The position numbers and the translations under genes were made by a program. Positions 16,285-25,534 of a stretch of DNA of 64,000 nt are shown in pieces. Each line of letters begins with the position of its first letter. Position 1 is the first letter of the stretch. The stretch covers positions 619,816 to 683,815 of the forward strand of contig PHEY01000001.1 of the NCBI GenBank assembly GCA_002841335.1, given 5' to 3'. Under the pieces are notes generated by a model that saw nothing but the letters and a program-made list of their open reading frames with translations, had not been told where the DNA came from and did no database searches. Source of the DNA: Actinobacteria bacterium HGW-Actinobacteria-2 (GTDB taxonomy: Bacteria > Actinomycetota > Actinomycetes > Propionibacteriales > Propionibacteriaceae).

Positions 16285-17051
16285 CCCTTCGCCGCAGCCT
16301 CGACCGCCTGACGCAGCGCCCCAGCGGTGTAGATGGCCTTGCTGTTGAACGCCGTCCCGTTGATCAGGATCGTCGGCGTGGACTCGATACCGTCGGCGAA
16401 GGCGGCCTTGGTGGTGTTGTTCACGAAGTCCGCGTTGCTCAGCTGGGTGAAGGTGGCGATGGTGGCATCACTCACACCGACGGCCTTCGCCCGCTCGGCG
16501 ATCTGGGCGTCGCTCAGGCCAGTGGTGTTCTCCGCGGGCTGGTCGGTGTAGAGCGCGGTGTTGAAGGCCAACATCTTGTCCGGCTCGGCCTTGGCCACTG
16601 TCACCAGTGCGTTGGCTGCCCGGGTGGAGTACTTGGTGCCCTGCGAGGCGCCGTCGAGGAAGTTCATCGGGTGCAGCCGGATCTGTGCCTGCCCAGCCGT
16701 GGCCAGAGCCTCCAGATCGGCCGCGTTGACCCGATCGAACTCGCCGCAGTAGGGGCACATGTAGTCCTGGTAGATGTCCACGACCACCGGCGCCTTCGGG
16801 TCGCCGGCGACCACGGTGTACGTGGCATTGACCGAACCAGCGGCGGTGGGCTTGTTGGCGGTGAGTGCCCCCATGGACATCACTGCCCACACGATCCCGC
16901 CGATGACGGCAAGACCCAGGACGCCGAGGGCGGCGAAGGAGATGATCCTGCGGACCTTGGCTTCCTTGGCGGCGCGCTCTTGCTCGAGCCGGAGTTGTTG
17001 ACGGCGGCTTGCCGGGTCAGGCTGCTGACCGGACGGCTTCTTGTTGCTCAT
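16281..17051 (-). CDS. Membrane-anchored DsbA-like thioredoxin-fold oxidase
   Basis: A 256-residue protein with a charged cytoplasmic N-terminus (about 1-35), one transmembrane helix (FAALGVLGLAVIGGIVWAV) and an extracytoplasmic DSBA/Thioredoxin_4 domain. The active site CPYC is in DYMCPYCGEFD near residue 98, and the cis-Pro is in ESTPTILING. It introduces disulfides into exported proteins and is re-oxidised by the VKOR protein encoded immediately downstream with a 4-bp overlap. Confidence 0.9.
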   Translation of the reverse strand: MSNKKPSGQQPDPASRRQQLRLEQERAAKEAKVRRIISFAALGVLGLAVIGGIVWAVMSMGALTANKPTAAGSVNATYTVVAGDPKAPVVVDIYQDYMCPYCGEFDRVNAADLEALATAGQAQIRLHPMNFLDGASQGTKYSTRAANALVTVAKAEPDKMLAFNTALYTDQPAENTTGLSDAQIAERAKAVGVSDATIATFTQLSNADFVNNTTKAAFADGIESTPTILINGTAFNSKAIYTAGALRQAVEAAAKG

Positions 17052-17165
17052 GTGATGCTCCTGATGACAGTGGTGATGTGAGGTGTTGCCTCGGCAGTCC
17101 CGGTCGACGCTGCCGTCAGCAACGAAAAAAGATGTCGCGATCCGCTGCGGCGGTCGACCTCGCCG

Positions 17166-17651
17166 TCAGCTGATCGAGCTGCGCGGCGGCCCGCGCCGCT
17201 GCACCGAGGAGTAGTCACGGCGCTGCGGACGTCCATCGACACGCACCAACACCGGCGCCGCGGACGGCGTCGGCAGCAGCGCTTCGAAGACCAAGACCCA
17301 CTGGCGTCGCACCCAGCTGCTGACCCGACGCAGGAGCGTCCGTACGGCGACTGCTCCGCCACCGACCAATGCCAGGCTGAGCAGCCCGAAGACCAGCGCC
17401 GACAGCGAGATCGCCACGGTGATGCCGACCGCCGGCGCGAGCGCCTGGGTCGCGGCGAAGCCATTGGCACAGCTGGCGCTGACGCTCACCAAGTGCAGAT
17501 GCAACCCGATCAACGCCTGCTCAGGGCTCAACCCCAGACACATCGACGGTTCGGCGACCACCCCGAGTAGTGGCCAACTCGCCGCGAGGCTCGCGCCACC
17601 GGCCACAGCGGCAATCGCTGCGGCTCTGATGCGGCGGAACTGGGCGAACAT
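17166..17651 (-). CDS. Hypothetical membrane protein
   Basis: A 161-residue protein I cannot assign. It has an N-terminal hydrophobic helix (about 8-30), an extracytoplasmic loop with two Cys (in EPSMCLGL and SASCANG), a second long hydrophobic segment (about 72-105), then a basic region and an Arg/Pro-rich tail. The two Cys could be a substrate of the adjacent DsbA/VKOR pair, which is encoded about 110 bp downstream on the same strand. That link is positional inference only. Confidence 0.55.
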   Translation of the reverse strand: MFAQFRRIRAAAIAAVAGGASLAASWPLLGVVAEPSMCLGLSPEQALIGLHLHLVSVSASCANGFAATQALAPAVGITVAISLSALVFGLLSLALVGGGAVAVRTLLRRVSSWVRRQWVLVFEALLPTPSAAPVLVRVDGRPQRRDYSSVQRRGPPRSSIS

Positions 17652-17678
17652 CGGCCTCCTCGGGTGTGCACCGCCATG

Positions 17679-17855
17679 CTACCCCCCGGCCTCAGCACCG
17701 GTCCGGCTGTCCTGCGGACGCGTCGCGAAGTGCCTAGCCGGAGCGCTGGCGAGGGCCAACAGCATCAGGACGCTGACGCCCAGACCGGCACGGCGCGGGG
17801 CCGTACTCGTCGCCATGCAGGCGCCGCCCGGCGGACCCGTCGGGTCGGTGGACAT
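17679..17855 (-). CDS. Possible small membrane or secreted peptide (58 aa)
   Basis: A short open frame starting at ATG 17853-17855 and ending with TAG 17679-17681. It has a 15-residue Gly/Pro-rich start, a basic patch (TAPRRAG) and one hydrophobic stretch (LGVSVLMLLALASAPA), then a polar tail. It fills the 213-bp gap between the polysaccharide deacetylase and the 161-residue membrane protein on the same strand. No family is recognised; it may be spurious. Confidence 0.28.
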   Translation of the reverse strand: MSTDPTGPPGGACMATSTAPRRAGLGVSVLMLLALASAPARHFATRPQDSRTGAEAGG

Positions 17856-17864
17856 GCACAGCCC

Positions 17865-19454
17865 TCAGCGGCGGAAGTACTTCTTGCCAGGGGTGGTCTT
17901 GCCGAGCAACTCCGGCACGGTGACCAGGGTGTAGCCCTTGGCCTGCAATGCGTCGATGATGCCGGCGTAGGCGGCCCGGGTGGTCGGGTGGATGTCGTGG
18001 GAGAGCACGATCGATCCCGCCCGCGTCGCCGCCAACACCCGCTGGGTCACCTTTGCGCTGTTGCGATCCTTCCAGTCCAACGGATCGACGTTCCACAGAA
18101 TCTGGGCCATGCCGAGGCTGGCGGCGACCTGGGCGACGGTGGCGTTGGTCGCGCCATAGGGCGGACGCAACAGGGTGGGCGCCGGGGCTCCGCCGGCCTC
18201 GATGGCCGACGACGCCTTGGTGATCTCCGTGCGCATCTGGTCAGCGCTGAGACGGGTGAGCTGCTTGTGGCTCCAGGTGTGGTTGCCCACCACGTGCCCT
18301 TCGGCCACCATCCGACGGATGATCTTGGGGTTGACCGCAGCGTTCTTGCCGACCACGAAGAAGGTGGCATGGACGCCCTTCTTCTTCAGTACGTCCAGCA
18401 GCGAGGCCGTGCCCGCGACCGGACCGTCGTCGAAGGTCAGCGCGACGCACTTCAGCTTGCGGCAGTCGGGTGCACCGCTGGGGTTGGGCGTGGTCGGCGC
18501 GACCGTCGGCTTCGAGGAGGTCGACTTCGATGGTGACTGACTGGGCGCTACCGGGCTCGGCGTCGCTGACTTCGACGGTGTCTGACTCGGGGTTGCCGAC
18601 TGTGTCGGCGCCGCGCTGCTGGGGCTGGGCTTCCCCGTGGACGGATCCGACGGGTTCAGTGCGGACACCCGCGCCGCCTGACCGAAGGACGACAACAGGC
18701 CGTCGGAGCGAATCGCGACCCCCACTGAGCCGTGGGCCTGGCTGGCCTTGGTGCGATCGAACTCCACCCACAACCGCCCGGTCGTGGTGAAGCCGACCGC
18801 GTTCAGGCCGCCCTTCCAGTCCCCCTCGGTCTGCTTGGTGACCAGGTCCTTGTCGATCGACGGATCCTCGGCCGCCGCTGCCCGGACCCGGGAGAAGAAC
18901 TCCGCCGACTTGCTCTCCTCGATGAGATAGCTGGACGGCCGAATGACGCCACCGGCAAGGTCGAGCCAGGCGTACTCGACCTTTCCCGAGAAGCTGTTGT
19001 TGACGCCGTACTCGTCGGTGGACAGCCGCACCCCGACGGCCTTCGGTGAGGCACCCACCAGGTCCCAGTTGACATCGAACTCGGGGTAGGGAGCCTTCGC
19101 CGTGCCGGGAGTGCTGTCCTGGAAGCGGGTCAGCTGCGGGTTCAGTTGATCCCGCAGCGCCGTGGTCCAGGCCTCGTGCCCCGGAACCTTGGGCAGGCTG
19201 ATGTAGAAGTAGTCGCCGGCCTGGAGCGTCTCATCGACTGAGGAGTCCAATCCCGGGATCACGGCGGGATCAAGAGTGATCGGCAGGCCGGGCGCATCCT
19301 CGCTGTTCGGCGATGTCGCCGGCGTCGACACCGTTGACGATGGCGCTCCGGGTGGTTGAACCGCGCAACCGGCCAGCGCCGAGGCCGCGATCAGCGCACA
19401 GCTCAATGCCAGGGGAATCGCACGGCGGAATCGTGACGGGGTGTGGGGGCGCAT
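17865..19454 (-). CDS. Polysaccharide deacetylase lipoprotein (NodB domain)
   Basis: A 529-residue cell-envelope enzyme. The N-terminus is a lipoprotein signal (ALIAASALAGC). Residues about 50-265 resemble a PdaC/RsiV-type (DUF3298-like) domain. A Ser/Pro/Thr/Lys-rich linker (about 270-325) leads to a NodB domain (about 330-515) with TFDDGP, HTWSHKQL, RPPYG, a WNVDPLDW segment and LSHDIH, the five CE4 motifs with the metal-binding Asp and His residues. It probably deacetylates peptidoglycan or another envelope glycan. Confidence 0.9.
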   Translation of the reverse strand: MRPHTPSRFRRAIPLALSCALIAASALAGCAVQPPGAPSSTVSTPATSPNSEDAPGLPITLDPAVIPGLDSSVDETLQAGDYFYISLPKVPGHEAWTTALRDQLNPQLTRFQDSTPGTAKAPYPEFDVNWDLVGASPKAVGVRLSTDEYGVNNSFSGKVEYAWLDLAGGVIRPSSYLIEESKSAEFFSRVRAAAAEDPSIDKDLVTKQTEGDWKGGLNAVGFTTTGRLWVEFDRTKASQAHGSVGVAIRSDGLLSSFGQAARVSALNPSDPSTGKPSPSSAAPTQSATPSQTPSKSATPSPVAPSQSPSKSTSSKPTVAPTTPNPSGAPDCRKLKCVALTFDDGPVAGTASLLDVLKKKGVHATFFVVGKNAAVNPKIIRRMVAEGHVVGNHTWSHKQLTRLSADQMRTEITKASSAIEAGGAPAPTLLRPPYGATNATVAQVAASLGMAQILWNVDPLDWKDRNSAKVTQRVLAATRAGSIVLSHDIHPTTRAAYAGIIDALQAKGYTLVTVPELLGKTTPGKKYFRR

Positions 19455-19585
19455 ACCAGCTCCTTCGCTCAGACGCTTGCGAGCTTAGCCACCGCTTTCG
19501 CGCTGTCGGCGCCGGATGAGCGGACAACCGACGAGGTGTCGGATCTGCCCCGCTCACCGTGGGTCTGCCCCACCCGTCCGCAGGC

Positions 19586-20335
19586 CTACGAGCCCGTGAC
19601 CCAGAGCTTGAGCACCATCAGGTCCTCGCGCAGGTAGTTGGCCGTCCAGAAGTACCAGGGGGTGGCGCGTCCGATCCAGGTGGCGTTCAGCCCGGCCGCC
19701 GCAGCCAGCCGCGAGGCCCGGTAGAGGTGGAACTCGTCGCTGGTCACCACCACGCGGTAGCCGGGGGCCAGTCGCTGGTCGAGCAGGGCCTGGGAGAAGG
19801 CGAAGTTCTCCTCGGTGGAGGTCGCCCGATCCTCGACCACCACGAGGGCCTCCGGCACCCCCTGCGCGACCAGGTAGCGCCCCATCGCCACGCCTTCGGG
19901 CAGGTTCTCTTGCGGCCCCTGGCCACCGCTGACCACGATCAGGGCTTTCGGATTACGCGCGTGATAGGCGAGCGCGACGTCGAGGCGCCCGGTGAGGGTC
20001 TTGGACAACTCACTGCCGTGGACGGCGGCGCCGAGCACGATCACCGCATCCTCGTCGTAGCGCGCGGTCGGCTGGTTGCCGAAGGTGACCAGGAAGACCG
20101 CCAGGCCGGCGAGCGCCGCCAGCACCACCAGGACGGCCACCGCGAGCACCCGCGGAACCCGGCGGAACCACACACCCCAGGCGAGCAGGACCAGGCCGAG
20201 CGCGGCAGCCATCGCCGTGCCGATGGTCAGGTTCGCGGTGAACGCCAGCCAGGCCGCATTGGCGCTGACTAGGGCGCCCAGCACCAGGAGCAGGACGCGC
20301 CACACCGACCAGGCGTGCCGGGTCCGCTGAATCAC
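19586..20335 (-). CDS. YdcF/SanA-like DUF218 membrane protein
   Basis: A 249-residue protein with three N-terminal hydrophobic helices (about 12-85) and a DUF218 domain (about 95-235): DAVIVLGAAVHG, VVSGGQGPQENLPEG, EDRATSTEENFAFS and VVVTSDEFHLYRA. The family is linked to envelope and lipid-carrier metabolism in other bacteria, with no settled reaction here. It follows the antiterminator gene by 26 bp on the same strand and could be read from the PTS promoter. Confidence 0.85.
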   Translation of the reverse strand: MIQRTRHAWSVWRVLLLVLGALVSANAAWLAFTANLTIGTAMAAALGLVLLAWGVWFRRVPRVLAVAVLVVLAALAGLAVFLVTFGNQPTARYDEDAVIVLGAAVHGSELSKTLTGRLDVALAYHARNPKALIVVSGGQGPQENLPEGVAMGRYLVAQGVPEALVVVEDRATSTEENFAFSQALLDQRLAPGYRVVVTSDEFHLYRASRLAAAAGLNATWIGRATPWYFWTANYLREDLMVLKLWVTGS

Positions 20336-20361
20336 GGCCCCAGGCTATACGCGGGCCCAGC

Positions 20362-21219
20362 TCAGGCCGCGTCCCCGCTGACCCGGGCGACGTGGAGGGT
20401 CAGATAGGCGACCTCGTCGTCGGTCAAGGACGCACCCAGCCGCAGTTCCAGCAGACCGGCCAGGCGTGCTGCGCAGGCGGCCGCGTCGGGGTAGGCGGCC
20501 CGGATGGCCACCGCGATCGCGCCGGCCTCCCCCGCCAGTTGCTGATGCTGCTGGATCCGGACGAACAGGTAGCGCAGGTGGGTGATGAACCGCCCCATGC
20601 TGACGCTGTCGGGGGTGGCGTCCATGCCGAAGGTGCCGATGATGACCTCGACCATCTGCTGAATCAGCCCGGTCATCTTGTAGGTGTAGGACAGGTCACC
20701 GCTGGCGAAACCCGCGTTCACCAGGTGCAGCGCCAACCCGACGGCTTCGCTGGCCGGCAACTGAACCCCGGCGTGGCCGTTGATCGCGGCTAGCAGAGCG
20801 TTGGCCTGCTGGTACTCCGCGGCGTAGAGGTGTTGCACCTCGGCGACCAGCGGGTACTCCACCACCAGGGACGCCTGTTGCCGCTTGAGCGCAAAGCTGA
20901 CGTGGTCGGCCATGGCCACCACCAGGGCCGGGTTGCGCAGCAGGACGTCCAACCCGACCTCGGCCAGGGCGTCGGCGACCAGTTGAACGTGCTCAGGCGG
21001 GATGGCGGCCAACAACTCGGCCAGGTGATCGGGATCGCGTCCGTCGGTGGGCACGAACACGCGCGCCACCTTGGCCGGATCGACCCGATCTCCGGCCCGG
21101 GCCTGGAAACCCAGGCCCCGGCCGGTCAGGATCACTTCACCAGCGGCGGGGTCGGCGGCCAGCACAACATTGTTGTTGAAGACCCTCAGGATCTCCGCGC
21201 CGCCGCCGATCTCGCTCAC
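20362..21219 (-). CDS. BglG/LicT-type transcription antiterminator
   Basis: A 285-residue RNA-binding antiterminator. The N-terminal CAT domain (about 10-65; ILRVFNNNVVLAADP) binds a RAT hairpin; two PRD domains follow (about 75-175 and 180-285) with the conserved His residues that are phosphorylated by the PTS (DHVSFALKR, LHLVNAGF, HLRYLFVR, TLHVARVSG). It starts at GTG 21217-21219, 18 bp after the PTS gene. The RAT element at 23412-23442 upstream of the PTS gene is its evident target. Confidence 0.93.
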   Translation of the reverse strand: MSEIGGGAEILRVFNNNVVLAADPAAGEVILTGRGLGFQARAGDRVDPAKVARVFVPTDGRDPDHLAELLAAIPPEHVQLVADALAEVGLDVLLRNPALVVAMADHVSFALKRQQASLVVEYPLVAEVQHLYAAEYQQANALLAAINGHAGVQLPASEAVGLALHLVNAGFASGDLSYTYKMTGLIQQMVEVIIGTFGMDATPDSVSMGRFITHLRYLFVRIQQHQQLAGEAGAIAVAIRAAYPDAAACAARLAGLLELRLGASLTDDEVAYLTLHVARVSGDAA

Positions 21220-21237
21220 TGCTCCAGCCTGATCAGG

Positions 21238-23349
21238 TCAGACCCGGACGTCAATCACCGGCTCGCCGGCGGCCACCGTCGCCGAAGTCCGCGGGGTGAC
21301 TGAGGTCATCGCGAAGGTGTTGGTGACGGTGACGATCGTGGTCGGGTCGAAGCCGGCCTTTTCCACCTCGGCCAGATCGACCTCCACCAGTGGATCACCG
21401 ACATTCACGCGCTGATCCTTCACCACGGCGACCCGGAAGCCCCGTCCGCCCAGTTGGACGGTATCGATGCCGACGTGGACCAGGATCTCCACCCCGTCGT
21501 CGGTCTTGATGCCGAAGGCGTGACCGGTATCGGCGGCGGTCACCACCACACCAGAGGCCGGTGCGGTGATGGCGCCGGTGGTCGGCACGATCCCCACTCC
21601 TTCACCGAGGGCTTTGGACGCGAACACCTTGTCGTTGACATCCGCCAGCTGCACCAGCGTGCCGGCCACCGGTGCGGCGACCACGTCGGTGGCGACCAGC
21701 GTCGCCGTCCCACCACCCAGGCTTGTCGTCGCAGCCGCGATCGAGGCGGACGCGGCGCCGGCCTCCATGGCCAGGTCGGCTTCGGCCTGGGCGCGAGCCG
21801 CCTCTTCTTCGGCCTTCTGCTCCGGCGTGCGGTAGTCGGAGATGATCACGAGAATCATGGCCGTGAGGAACGCGCCGGCGATGGCGATGATGTAGACCCA
21901 CATCGGGCTGAAGACCGGGATGGTCAGCAGTGAGGTGAAGGCGAACGTGCCAGTCTTCACACCGCCGGAGCTCCAGCCCAGGATGCCGGTGAGGAGGCCG
22001 CCGACGAGACAGCCGACGAGCATCCGCGGGTAGATCCGCTTGTAGCGCAGGTGAATGCCGTAGAGGGACGGTTCGGAGATACCGCCGAGAAGACCTGCGG
22101 TGAGAGCACCGATGGCGGTCTGCTGCAGCTCGCGGTTCTTGTTGCGGGTGGTCAGGACCAAGACGCCGGCAGTCGCGCCGAAGCAGGCGAAGTTCCACGC
22201 ACCCATGGGGCCCTGGATGAAGTCCTGGTGATTGGTGGCGGCACTCGCGATGTTCGCCAGCATCAGGGCGTTCAGTGGCCAGTGCAGGCCCAGCGGCACC
22301 AGGAACGGGTACAGCATCGGGATGAGGATGGCGAAGAGGATCGGCGCGCTGCTGTTGAGCCAGGCAAGCCCGGTGCCGAGGCCCGTGCCGATCCAGACAC
22401 CGAGCGGGCCGATGAGGAAGGCGGTGACCGGGATCATGATCAACATCGAGAAGAAGGGCACGAAAACCATCTGGATGTTCTCGGGGAAGATCTTCTTCAG
22501 TCCCTTGTAGACCAACGCCAGCACGGCGACCATGATCAGCGGCACGAACACCTGGCCGCCATAGCCGTTGAGCTGCATCGGCAAACCGAAGATGTGAGCA
22601 ACGCACGATTCGGTGTTCAACACCGTGTTGGTGGTACACACCGTGTCAGGGAAGGTCAGCGCTTTCGTAAACAGGTTTGGGTCGGCCGCAGTGGCTTTGT
22701 ATGTGTATCCGCCCAGGCTGAGGAACTCCGGGGTGAACAACGCAGCCATGATCGTCGCGCCCAGCCACGGATCCACCTTCAGCTTCTTCGCTGCGTTGTA
22801 GGCAACCATGATCGGCAGGAAGTAGAGGACCGAGCGCCACATCGCGTCCCAGAAGATCCAGCTCGCACCGGCAGCCGTAGCGCGGTCCACGCCCTGGAAG
22901 GGGACGATGTGCAATGCGTCCAGAACGGCCGCGATCGCGATGATCAACGAGCCTCCGAGAAGCACCCCGAGCAGGGGCCGGAACGAGTCGGACAGGTACT
23001 CGAAGAACGCGTCCAGCCAAGCCACCTTGCCGCGGACCTTGGCACGTTCGCGCGCCTTAACGTCGGCATCGGATTCGCCGGTGCCCACTGCCGCCATCTC
23101 GGGCAGCGCCATGATCTGGGTGAACATCGACTGCACCGCGCCGCCGATCACCACCTGGTAGCGATCCCCGCTCTGCGGCACCGAGCCGAGCACTTCGGGA
23201 ATCCGGTCGAGGTCGGCGGCCTGAACCAGCCCACCGTCCTTCAGTTCGAAGCGCAGCCGCGTGGCGCAATGCGTCAGGCTACGGATATTGCTTGCCCCGC
23301 CCACTCCAGCAACAATCGCGGCGGCAGCGTCCTGTTTGGTTGACTTCAT
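21238..23349 (-). CDS. PTS beta-glucoside-type EIIBCA
   Basis: A 703-residue sugar permease of the phosphotransferase system in order IIB-IIC-IIA. IIB (about 1-85) has the phospho-Cys in THCATRLRF; IIC is about ten helices (about 110-520); IIA (about 560-700) has VEILVHVGIDTV with the phospho-His. The family imports and phosphorylates beta-glucosides, though some members take sucrose or trehalose. ATG at 23347-23349 is the start; the longer open frame runs into the RAT/terminator leader. No phospho-beta-glucosidase is encoded nearby, so the sugar is not fixed. Confidence 0.92.
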   Translation of the reverse strand: MKSTKQDAAAAIVAGVGGASNIRSLTHCATRLRFELKDGGLVQAADLDRIPEVLGSVPQSGDRYQVVIGGAVQSMFTQIMALPEMAAVGTGESDADVKARERAKVRGKVAWLDAFFEYLSDSFRPLLGVLLGGSLIIAIAAVLDALHIVPFQGVDRATAAGASWIFWDAMWRSVLYFLPIMVAYNAAKKLKVDPWLGATIMAALFTPEFLSLGGYTYKATAADPNLFTKALTFPDTVCTTNTVLNTESCVAHIFGLPMQLNGYGGQVFVPLIMVAVLALVYKGLKKIFPENIQMVFVPFFSMLIMIPVTAFLIGPLGVWIGTGLGTGLAWLNSSAPILFAILIPMLYPFLVPLGLHWPLNALMLANIASAATNHQDFIQGPMGAWNFACFGATAGVLVLTTRNKNRELQQTAIGALTAGLLGGISEPSLYGIHLRYKRIYPRMLVGCLVGGLLTGILGWSSGGVKTGTFAFTSLLTIPVFSPMWVYIIAIAGAFLTAMILVIISDYRTPEQKAEEEAARAQAEADLAMEAGAASASIAAATTSLGGGTATLVATDVVAAPVAGTLVQLADVNDKVFASKALGEGVGIVPTTGAITAPASGVVVTAADTGHAFGIKTDDGVEILVHVGIDTVQLGGRGFRVAVVKDQRVNVGDPLVEVDLAEVEKAGFDPTTIVTVTNTFAMTSVTPRTSATVAAGEPVIDVRV

Positions 23350-23375
23350 CGTCGTTCCTATCGGTGACCACGTCC

Positions 23376-23419
23376 GAAAAACAAAAAGACCCAAGACACC
23401 CTCCGGGTGCCTCAGGTCT
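23376..23419 (-). terminator. Leader terminator of the PTS operon
   Basis: On the minus strand a 15-bp stem (5' arm AGACCTGAGGCACCC, loop GGA, 3' arm GGGTGTCTTGGGTCT, with G-U pairs) is followed by TTTTTGTTTTT. It lies 27 bp upstream of the PTS start codon and overlaps the RAT by several bases, so the two structures are mutually exclusive. Confidence 0.93.
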
Positions 23420-23442
23420 TGCCCCTTGCGGGTAACAATCCG
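23412..23442 (-). promoter_or_regulatory. Ribonucleic antiterminator (RAT) of LicT/BglG type
   Basis: On the minus strand GGATTGTTACCCGC followed by AAGGGGCAAGACCT reproduces the conserved LicT/SacY RAT layout (GGATTGTTAC start, internal loops, GGCAAAACC-like end). Its 3' part is the 5' arm of the terminator. Binding of the dimeric antiterminator would stabilise the RAT and allow read-through when substrate is present. Confidence 0.92.
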
Positions 23443-23517
23443 AGTGACTATCTCTAGCAGGACACTAACACGATCCGGGCCGCAGGGCTGCCGCCTGGCC
23501 GAATTCGATCACCACGT

Positions 23518-24786
23518 TCAGCGCAACGGCAGTTCGATCAGCACCTGGGCACCCGGCACGCCGAGGGCCGATCGGCTCAGTCTCCCGTGGGCACGTTCGA
23601 CGACCCGCCGAACCAACTCCAGACCCATGCCGGACGTGCCGCGCCGTGGCTGCCCGGGATGGGTCGGGAAGCCGGGTCCGTCGTCGGCGATCAGCAGGGT
23701 CGCCCGGTCGGCGGCGACGGACAGCTCGATCCGGAAGCCGACCTCGTCAGGGGTGTGGGCGAAGATGTTGTCCAGGCAGATGTCGACCACATCGGACAAC
23801 TCCAGTGCACTCACCGGTACTCGGATCTGCTGGTCGGGGATGATCGCTTGCACCGATCGTCCCTGATCCTCGGCCAACGGACGCCAATACTCCACCCTCG
23901 ACCGGACGACCGCTGCGGCATCGCACATGCCCGGCAGGTCTTCGCGGAGCGGACGCTGGGCTTCGCGCACCACCTCGTCGATCGTGATCTGCAGCTGCGC
24001 GACCGACTCGGCCAGACCCGCGCGTATCTGCGGGTCACTGACCTGCTCGGCCTCCAGTCGCAGCGCGGTGACCGGGGTCCGCAGTCGGTGCGCCAGGCCG
24101 CGAACATTGTCTCGTTCGGCCGCCAGCAGCTCTTCGATCCGATCGGCCAGTCCGTTCAGCGCCGACCCCAGGGCGATGGTCTCCTCGGTGCCGGCCAGCG
24201 GCGCCCGGGCCGCCAGCTCCCCTTCTCGCAGCCGGTCAGCGGTGTCGGAGACCGCCAGCAGCGGACGGCTGATGCCGCGTCCGACACGACCACCGACCCA
24301 CACCGCGATGCCGCTGAGCACCACCCCGAGGCCGATGATGCCGCCCCAGGCCAGGGGCACCCCTTCGGCCAACTGCGCGCTGGTCATCGAGGCGCGCACC
24401 ACCACCACTCCGCCGTCGACGAGCACCGGGACGTAGAAGCGTCCACCGACATCGTCGCGCACCGAGAACGCCTGGCCCTGGGTGGCCTGGACGTAGGCCG
24501 GATCGGTGAGGGCGTCCGGCCAGGCCACGCCGAGCACCTGACCGTTGGCCAGCACCACGCTGGTCTGGGTGACCGAACGATCCAGACTGGGCTGCAGCAC
24601 CTCCCCCAGCCGCGGATCGTCATGAAGGCTGGAGACCAGCACGGCGATGGTGTTGGCCTGTTGGCTGGCCGCAGCCATGCCACGGTCTTCGGCCAGGGTG
24701 CGCACCAAAAGCAGCAGCGGGATCACGAAGGACACCACGATCGCAGTGCTGATCACCGCCAGCAGCAGGCTGATCTGCCGACGCAT
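23518..24786 (-). CDS. Sensor histidine kinase (OmpR-type system)
   Basis: A 422-residue membrane kinase: helix 1 (about 5-28), extracytoplasmic sensor (about 30-140), helix 2 (about 145-165), HAMP-like region (about 170-225), HisKA with NVRGLAHRLRTPVTAL (phospho-His near residue 232), and HATPase with DNIFAHTP (N box), ADDGPGFP and GTSGMGLELV (G boxes). ATG at 24784-24786 overlaps the response regulator stop by 1 bp; the longer frame lies inside the regulator gene. The signal is unknown. Confidence 0.9.
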   Translation of the reverse strand: MRRQISLLLAVISTAIVVSFVIPLLLLVRTLAEDRGMAAASQQANTIAVLVSSLHDDPRLGEVLQPSLDRSVTQTSVVLANGQVLGVAWPDALTDPAYVQATQGQAFSVRDDVGGRFYVPVLVDGGVVVVRASMTSAQLAEGVPLAWGGIIGLGVVLSGIAVWVGGRVGRGISRPLLAVSDTADRLREGELAARAPLAGTEETIALGSALNGLADRIEELLAAERDNVRGLAHRLRTPVTALRLEAEQVSDPQIRAGLAESVAQLQITIDEVVREAQRPLREDLPGMCDAAAVVRSRVEYWRPLAEDQGRSVQAIIPDQQIRVPVSALELSDVVDICLDNIFAHTPDEVGFRIELSVAADRATLLIADDGPGFPTHPGQPRRGTSGMGLELVRRVVERAHGRLSRSALGVPGAQVLIELPLR

Positions 24787-25481
24787 CAGTCGGGCTCTTC
24801 CGGTACCACCAGCTTGACCCCGACTCCGCGCACCGTGTGCAGGAAGCGTGGTTCGGCGGCGTTCTCGCCGAGCTTGCGGCGAAGCCAACTCAGGTGGACG
24901 TCGACGGTGCGCTCACCACCGCTGGCGAACGGCAGACCCCAGACACCGGCCAACATCTCACGTTTGGTGATCACCTCGCCTGGGCGGGTGGCCAGCAGCC
25001 ACAGCAGGTCGAACTCCTTGCGCGACAAGTCCACCGGTTCGCCGGCCAGCTGCACCAGGCGGGTGGCCGGATCGATTTCGAGCTCGGCGATCCGAATCGC
25101 CGAGTCGCTACCGCCTCCGGTTCCGGTACGTCGCAGCACGGCGCGAATCCGGGCCGCCAGCTGGTCGCTGCCGAAGGGTTTGACCAGGTAGTCGTCCGCA
25201 CCGGAATCCAGCGCCATCACCACCGTGCGGTCATCGTCCTGCGCGGTCACCACGATCACCGGCACCGAACTCACCGCCCGGAGCATCTGCAGCACTTCCA
25301 GCCCGCTCAGATCGGGCAGGCCCAGGTCGAGCAGCACCACCTCGGGCTGCTCCTGCAACGCCAGCGCCAGCCCGGACGCCCCGGTGGCAGCGAGGGTGAC
25401 GACATCGCCGCGCTCGGTGAGACTGCGGCTCAGCAGACGACCGATCGCCGGATCGTCCTCCACCATCAGCACGCGAGTCAT
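24786..25481 (-). CDS. OmpR/PhoB-family response regulator
   Basis: A 231-residue regulator with a receiver domain (acidic residues in VEDDPAI, phospho-Asp in VVLLDLGLPD near residue 51, Lys in YLVKPFG) and a C-terminal winged helix (about 130-228; SRKEFDLLWLLATRPGEV and VDVHLSWLRRKLGE). It is upstream of and overlaps the histidine kinase gene, forming one operon. A divergent secreted protein gene (25535) is a possible target because they share the promoter region, but this is inference. Confidence 0.92.
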   Translation of the reverse strand: MTRVLMVEDDPAIGRLLSRSLTERGDVVTLAATGASGLALALQEQPEVVLLDLGLPDLSGLEVLQMLRAVSSVPVIVVTAQDDDRTVVMALDSGADDYLVKPFGSDQLAARIRAVLRRTGTGGGSDSAIRIAELEIDPATRLVQLAGEPVDLSRKEFDLLWLLATRPGEVITKREMLAGVWGLPFASGGERTVDVHLSWLRRKLGENAAEPRFLHTVRGVGVKLVVPEEPD

Positions 25482-25534
25482 GCGGCAAAGCTACTCCAGC
25501 GCCGGGCCTTGGCGGCGGATGAGACCATAGAGCC

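Noticed and set aside
22051..23343. 430-codon plus-strand frame opposite the PTS gene
   Set aside because: Shadow of the IIB-IIC coding sequence.
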